Assembly (NCBI RefSeq): GCF_002993975.1
Contig: NZ_POSO01000004.1
Location: 62,001-126,000 of the forward strand
Origin: Apilactobacillus micheneri
GTDB taxonomy: Bacteria > Bacillota > Bacilli > Lactobacillales > Lactobacillaceae
DNA: 64,000 bases
Reading direction: 5' to 3'
In this document: positions 59,463 to 64,000 of the stretch, in pieces
Layout: every line of letters begins with the position of its first letter
Position numbering within the stretch: position 1 is the stretch's first letter
Position numbers and translations under genes: made by a program
The notes under the pieces: model-generated
What the model saw: only the letters and a program-made list of their open reading frames with translations
What the model was told of the DNA's origin: nothing
Databases searched by the model: none

Positions 59463-60587
59463 TTATTTTACACTCATTTTTTGAGTTTTATGATGTTTTT
59501 TTATACCTGATGCCTGTTCTAATTTACCAGGCAACTTCAATGTTTTTGAAGGCTTTACAATTGAAGAAGGATTTTTAACAATATGACTAATCGAATGACC
59601 AGAAATATTTACTAAACAGAAAAACATAGTTGCAAAAACAACCAACCAAGTAAATGCAACCGTTAATTTGGGCATTTTTTCACTAATAACAGAACTATAG
59701 AAACGTTTCTTTATTTTTGCAGCTACCCTTTTTTCATCAGGATGTTCTTTTTGTTCAGTTTCAATTACCTGATTTTGATATTTATTAATATCAAAGTCTT
59801 TTTGAATTTGCTTTTTATCAGTTTCAAAATCAACTTTTTGTTGTTTGGATAGACCTTTAAACCATTTAGTAAATTCACGATATTTCTTAGTAACATCCTT
59901 AGTTTTACCGATAGTTTTTAATTCACCATAATTAATCCAGGCAACACGATCACAAAGTAACTCAATTTGTCTTAAAGAGTGACTAACAAAAATAATGGTT
60001 TTACCTTCAGCTTTAAAACCAGCAATTTTATCAACACATTTTTGATAAAATGTATCATCCCCAACAGATAGTGCTTCATCAATGATCAAAATATCAGGCT
60101 TAATATGAACAGCAATTGAGAATCCTAATCTAGATCTCATACCACTTGAATAACTTTTAACCGGTTGATCAACGAAATCACCAATATCAGCAAAAGAAAT
60201 AATATCATCCATCATATTATCAATTTGGTTATTAGTAAGACCCTGCATTAATGATTTTAATCTAATATTTTCACGACCAGTTAAATTTTTTCTTAAACCA
60301 GCACTAATTGCAACAATAGATGTATCTCCTCTAACATCAACAAAACCACTAGTTTGTGGAATAATACCAGATATTATATTTGATATAGTGGATTTACCTG
60401 AACCATTAACCCCAATTAATCCTAAAGTTTCTCCTGGTTTGACATCAAAAGAAATTCCCATTAAAGACCAAAAATGAGGTACATTAGTTTTAATCGAAAA
60501 AAATGATTTTAATTTATCAGCTTGAGTTTTAAATAAGTCATATTCTTTTGTTACATTTTGAACCCTAATTTTATAATCTTCTGTCAT
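59463..60587 (-). CDS. tagH: Teichoic-acid-type ABC transporter ATPase TagH
   Basis: 374 residues. Walker A GVNGSGKST, signature YSSGM (as in polysaccharide exporters rather than LSGGQ), Walker B ILIIDEALSVGD. After the ATPase (about 250 residues) comes a charged linker and one membrane helix (about 313-335) with an outer basic tail. TagH energises wall teichoic acid or polysaccharide export together with TagG. No tagG is adjacent. Confidence 0.9.
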   Translation of the reverse strand: MTEDYKIRVQNVTKEYDLFKTQADKLKSFFSIKTNVPHFWSLMGISFDVKPGETLGLIGVNGSGKSTISNIISGIIPQTSGFVDVRGDTSIVAISAGLRKNLTGRENIRLKSLMQGLTNNQIDNMMDDIISFADIGDFVDQPVKSYSSGMRSRLGFSIAVHIKPDILIIDEALSVGDDTFYQKCVDKIAGFKAEGKTIIFVSHSLRQIELLCDRVAWINYGELKTIGKTKDVTKKYREFTKWFKGLSKQQKVDFETDKKQIQKDFDINKYQNQVIETEQKEHPDEKRVAAKIKKRFYSSVISEKMPKLTVAFTWLVVFATMFFCLVNISGHSISHIVKNPSSIVKPSKTLKLPGKLEQASGIKKHHKTQKMSVK

Positions 60588-60675
60588 TTTTATACTTCCT
60601 AAAATTTTATTCAGTTTGTTTATTATAAAACTACAAGAGTATTATATCAAATCAAAGTATAACTAAAAAGCTAAA

Positions 60676-62217
60676 CTAAAACTTTAAAGCCCCTGATGCA
60701 ATCCAATAGTTTTTATTATTTAAGTTAATACGGTACCAATTGGTGTTATCTTTACCTTTTACACCTGATTTATCATAAGTAATTAAATAATCACTAGGTA
60801 CTTTTACGTCATCCCAATTAGTAACTTTTGCTCTCTTAGATGACCCTGGCATATCATTATAAAGACGATATTTACCATAATTGTTAAGGTAAGCATATCC
60901 AGACTTGTTATTATAATTATTTTTAAATTCTTTATGTCTGGTTATATTTGATAAGTCTTTTGACTTAATCCAAGCATTACCAGTCCCTGGAATATAGATT
61001 CGATACCATTCTGTTCTTACTCCATCATTATCAATGATGGCTTTCGCACTAGTATGATAGCTGTCATCAACCAAATCCTTATTTTCCTTAACCTTTTTAC
61101 TCAAATATGGTGAATTAAATACATGATTATAAACATTGCTATGAGTATTAGTATTTACAGTAACTTCTTTATTTTCTTTAATGTAATTAACTTTAGGCAT
61201 CTCTAAAGCCTTTGAATATACCCAATATTTTTTCTTTGAATGTTCTGATAGTCTAATTCGATACCATTTAGATTCATTTTTACCATAATTACGAATGCCC
61301 AAACAATCAACAAATACTTTCTTACTGGAATTTAAAGATTTATTCCAACCATAAGACCTGATATTACGAGTAGTTCCCTTTACATGATTATATAATTTAT
61401 ATGTTCTATATTTATTGGATAATTTGAAAGTTTCTTTACCATCTGATCCAACATACTTAGTAATGTTTTCTTTTTTAGGTTGTTCAGGTCGTGTTACTGG
61501 TTGTGTTGGTTGTTCGGGTTGTGATTGATTAGAATTATTATTTTGATTATTAATATTGTTTTGTGTGTTATTATCTTGTTTATTATTAGATGGAACTGAA
61601 CCAGAGTCGTAAGTTTTTAAATTATTTTGATTAATAAATGAAATTAATTTGTTGGAATAAGCTGGATCAGTAGCATATCCATCAGCTTGAATATTAATAG
61701 CAGCTTGCTCAACTGTTGGGGCCATAGATCGATGAACATTTGAATATCTAATATTATTGTTTAAGAAATCAGCATATCCCTGTAGACTACTTAATAAATC
61801 AGGATAAGTACTAAAAGTAGAATTTGTTGTATAACTATTTCCATTACTAAATTCAGTAGTTGAGGTGTTAATACCTTGCCCATTTGTAGCTTTAATGCCA
61901 AATAAGTTATTACTGCTTTGGGTTAGAGAACTTTGCCCATAAGCACTTTCAATAGCTGCTTGTGCAAGTAATAATGAAGGATATAAGTCATTTTTATTAG
62001 CAATTCTTTGTGCTAATGGACCAAGTTTATCAAAAAAGTTTTGACTATTTAATTCACTAGAAATAACGCTTACATTATTAGTATTACTAACATCAACACT
62101 AGAATTGTTGGACTGATTATTATCATCTGCATTAACATCTAACACTTTAAAAGAAGTCATAACTGCACTAACAGTCATAACTGATAGAAAAGCCTTTGCA
62201 ATATTTTTATTTCGCAT
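60676..62217 (-). CDS. Secreted GH73 N-acetylglucosaminidase with SH3-like repeats
   Basis: 513 residues: signal peptide (residues 1-31, cut likely after VNA), a low-complexity Asn/Ser spacer, a GH73 domain (about 60-200) with catalytic Glu in QAAIESAYGQS and the NNLFGIK motif, a Gln/Asn/Pro linker, then three GW/SH3_8 wall-binding repeats (around YKLYNHVKGT, SNVYNHVFNS and YRLYNDMPGS, each ending WY+I..W). A muralytic enzyme for cell separation or wall turnover. Monocistronic. Confidence 0.92.
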   Translation of the reverse strand: MRNKNIAKAFLSVMTVSAVMTSFKVLDVNADDNNQSNNSSVDVSNTNNVSVISSELNSQNFFDKLGPLAQRIANKNDLYPSLLLAQAAIESAYGQSSLTQSSNNLFGIKATNGQGINTSTTEFSNGNSYTTNSTFSTYPDLLSSLQGYADFLNNNIRYSNVHRSMAPTVEQAAINIQADGYATDPAYSNKLISFINQNNLKTYDSGSVPSNNKQDNNTQNNINNQNNNSNQSQPEQPTQPVTRPEQPKKENITKYVGSDGKETFKLSNKYRTYKLYNHVKGTTRNIRSYGWNKSLNSSKKVFVDCLGIRNYGKNESKWYRIRLSEHSKKKYWVYSKALEMPKVNYIKENKEVTVNTNTHSNVYNHVFNSPYLSKKVKENKDLVDDSYHTSAKAIIDNDGVRTEWYRIYIPGTGNAWIKSKDLSNITRHKEFKNNYNNKSGYAYLNNYGKYRLYNDMPGSSKRAKVTNWDDVKVPSDYLITYDKSGVKGKDNTNWYRINLNNKNYWIASGALKF

Positions 62218-62241
62218 AATCTTCCTCCATGTTTATGTATA

Positions 62242-62364
62242 TTATCTTCTTATGCCACGCTTATCTGCGCTTAATTTATTTTGTTGATTTTTAAATTTTT
62301 CCCAAGTCTTATCTTTTTTAGCTTGTGACTTAGAATTATTTGATCTTTTTTTAGTAAATTTCAT
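62242..62364 (-). CDS. 40-residue highly basic protein
   Basis: ATG 62364 is 8 bases after GGAG; the peptide starts MKFTKKRSNNSKSQAKKDK and ends KRGIRR, with 16 Lys/Arg and no hydrophobic stretch. Good SD and AT-rich coding pattern support it. No family recognised; possibly nucleic-acid- or ribosome-associated, which is a guess from charge alone. Confidence 0.6.
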   Translation of the reverse strand: MKFTKKRSNNSKSQAKKDKTWEKFKNQQNKLSADKRGIRR

Positions 62365-62485
62365 AAATCGAACTCCAATCTTCGGTATTATAACATTAAT
62401 AAGATAAATATTTATATACCCTTAAATAAAATTATAACATCACTATGCGTAAATCGTTATTACAAAACAAAAACATTTATATAAT

Positions 62486-62519
62486 AAAAAGCATCAGGAT
62501 GAAATCCCAATGCTTTTTT
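62486..62519 (-). terminator. Terminator of glmS
   Basis: AAAAAGCAT ... ATGCTTTTTT with an inner GG/CC helix; T run on the minus strand, right after the glmS stop. Confidence 0.85.
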
Positions 62520-62525
62520 ATTATT

Positions 62526-64000
62526 TTATTGAACAGTAACACTTTTAGCTAAGTTTCTAGGATGATCAACGTCTAATCCTTTATTCAAACTTGTATAGTA
62601 AGCAAGTAGTTGAGCAGGAATAACGCTTAATAATGGTGTTAACATACTATTTACATCAGGAATGATAATATCATCGTCTTCTTTAGCCAATGCTTTGGTT
62701 ACAATTGTAATAGCTTTAGATCCACGAGCCATTGTTTCTTCCAAATTACTTCTAGTTAAATTAGAAGTATTCTTTTGAGTAATAATTCCAATAACTGGAG
62801 TCTTATCCTCAATTAAAGCAATTGTACCGTGCTTTAATTCTCCAGAAGCAAATCCTTCAGCATGGATATATGAAATTTCTTTAAGTTTAAGGGCAGCTTC
62901 CAATGAAACAAAGTAATCAATTCCACGACCAATGTAGAATGATTTGCTAGCATTTACAAAATAGTCTTGGGATAGTTGATTCATTTTTTCTTTTTCGTCA
63001 ACAATTGTTTGCATCCCTGTAGCAACTAATCCTAATTGTTGTCTTAAGTTAAATTCAGTAGCCGCTTTAATTTGATCTGCTTCACCCAAACCTTTAGCTA
63101 AAATAGCTTCAACAGCAATTTGAGCAGTATATGCTTTAGTAGATGCAACGGAAATTTCAGGACCCGCATGTAATAATAAAGTATAGTCTGATTCACGTGA
63201 TAAAGTTGATTTAGCAACATTAGTAATAGTTAAGCTCTTGTAACCGGCTTTGCTAACATTAACTAATACTTCACGACTATCAGCAGTTTCACCACTTTGA
63301 CTTAAGAAAATAAAAAATGGATTCTTTGATAAGAGTGGCATATTATATGCAAACTCAGAAGCAACGTGAACTTCAGTAGGAATTTGAGCCATTGTTTCAA
63401 ATAAATTTTTACCTACTAAACCAGCATGATAACTAGTACCAGCAGCAACAATGTATAAGCGATCTGCTTGTTTAATTGATTTTAATAAATCTTCTTCGAT
63501 TTCAGGATTACCATCTTCATTTAAGTATTCAGAAGATAGTTTTCTCATAACATTAGGTTGTTCATCAATTTCTTTAAGCATGTAGTATGGATAAGTACCC
63601 TTATCTGTATCACTAGCATCAATATCAACGTGGAATGGTTTACGGTCTGTAACCTTATTACCATCCTTATCTTGAATATCAATAGAATCTGGTTTGACAG
63701 TAACAAAATCACCATCATTTAATTCTAAGAATTCATGAGTTACGTTTAACATTGCTAATGAATCTGAACAAACAACATTACAACCATCACCGATTCCAAT
63801 TAATAAAGGACTCTTATCTTTAGCAACATAAATAGTATCTGGTTCCTCACGATCCATTAATTGAAATGCATATGAAGATCCTTTATCTAATAATGACAAA
63901 GTTTTTAAAAATGCATCTTTAGCATTCATGTTTTCTTTAGTTGCAAAATAATCGACTAATTGTACAACTACTTCAGTATCAGTTTGAGAAGTAAAAGTAA
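62526..64000 (-). CDS. glmS: Glutamine--fructose-6-phosphate aminotransferase, C-terminal part
   Basis: The frame is open to the window edge (TFTSQTDTEVVVQLVDYF before the internal ATG at 63929), so the N-terminal Cys1 and about 120 residues are missing. Present are the rest of the glutaminase domain and both SIS sugar-isomerase domains (SQSGETADSREVL, STKAYTAQ, HAEGFASGELKHG) and the terminal SVTVQ. Makes glucosamine-6-phosphate for wall synthesis. Any glmS ribozyme would lie outside the window. Confidence 0.97.
   Translation of the reverse strand, partial: TFTSQTDTEVVVQLVDYFATKENMNAKDAFLKTLSLLDKGSSYAFQLMDREEPDTIYVAKDKSPLLIGIGDGCNVVCSDSLAMLNVTHEFLELNDGDFVTVKPDSIDIQDKDGNKVTDRKPFHVDIDASDTDKGTYPYYMLKEIDEQPNVMRKLSSEYLNEDGNPEIEEDLLKSIKQADRLYIVAAGTSYHAGLVGKNLFETMAQIPTEVHVASEFAYNMPLLSKNPFFIFLSQSGETADSREVLVNVSKAGYKSLTITNVAKSTLSRESDYTLLLHAGPEISVASTKAYTAQIAVEAILAKGLGEADQIKAATEFNLRQQLGLVATGMQTIVDEKEKMNQLSQDYFVNASKSFYIGRGIDYFVSLEAALKLKEISYIHAEGFASGELKHGTIALIEDKTPVIGIITQKNTSNLTRSNLEETMARGSKAITIVTKALAKEDDDIIIPDVNSMLTPLLSVIPAQLLAYYTSLNKGLDVDHPRNLAKSVTVQ

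Overview
The window is a very AT-rich (roughly one third G+C by eye) low-GC Gram-positive chromosome segment. Gene content and order point to Lactobacillaceae: the tdk-prfA-prmC-ywlC(sua5)-glyA-upp-atpBEFHAGDC block, murA-mbl-yidD-rodA, murT/gatD, T-box leaders on metNIQ and asnS, and a Ddl with the Phe active-site signature of D-Ala-D-Lac ligases. I cannot name the species from sequence alone.

Layout. 0-1.3 kb (+): end of rarA, a small membrane protein, a universal stress protein. 1.3-9.8 kb (-): an XRE-TPR regulator, tag, ddl, a GntR-controlled ABC transporter operon and a T-box-controlled methionine importer whose ATPase gene metN is frameshifted. 9.8-14.2 kb (-): cell-shape and wall genes (rodA/ftsW, DUF2969, yidD, mbl, murA, DUF1146). 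14.3-20.8 kb (-): complete F1Fo ATP synthase operon. 21-26.5 kb (-): upp, glyA, sua5, prmC, prfA, tdk. 26.7-28.7 kb (+): murT-gatD, which amidate lipid II. 28.7-33.4 kb (-): a serine hydrolase and a heterodimeric ABC exporter. 33.6-35.1 kb: divergent tRNA-Gln(CUG) and tRNA-Glu(CUC), a C39-like protein without its catalytic Cys, and the tmRNA gene ssrA.

The most unusual part is an accessory patch directly downstream of ssrA (about 35.1-39.2 kb). It holds GCATTC direct repeats, a small membrane ORF, about 650 bases of ORF-free DNA that folds into several multi-branched helices on the + strand (candidate large structured RNA), a shorter collinear second copy of its 3' half at 38.3-38.5 kb, a two-gene unit resembling phage lambda RexA/RexB in size, topology and layout, and a frameshifted MerR regulator divergent from a 67-residue unknown gene through a 19-bp-spacer MerR-type promoter. 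No integrase or duplicated ssrA 3' end was seen, so if this is an integrated element it is decayed.

39.2-64 kb returns to mostly housekeeping and transport genes: GNAT, a TipAS-type MerR regulator, a histidine phosphatase, a P-type cation ATPase, YbjQ, T-box-asnS, an atypical Nramp transporter, an aminotransferase, a GlcU/RbsU sugar transporter with a cre-like site, CorA, an MFS exporter, an SDR dehydrogenase, an ArsB/CitM-type permease, Kup, a CPA2 antiporter, TagH, a GH73 glucosaminidase with SH3-like repeats, and the 3' part of glmS.

Caution: three separate one-base disruptions (metN, the MerR gene, and an A-tract before the RexA-like ORF) may be real mutations or residual indel errors in the assembly. 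All functions are inferred from sequence recognition; no searches were run.
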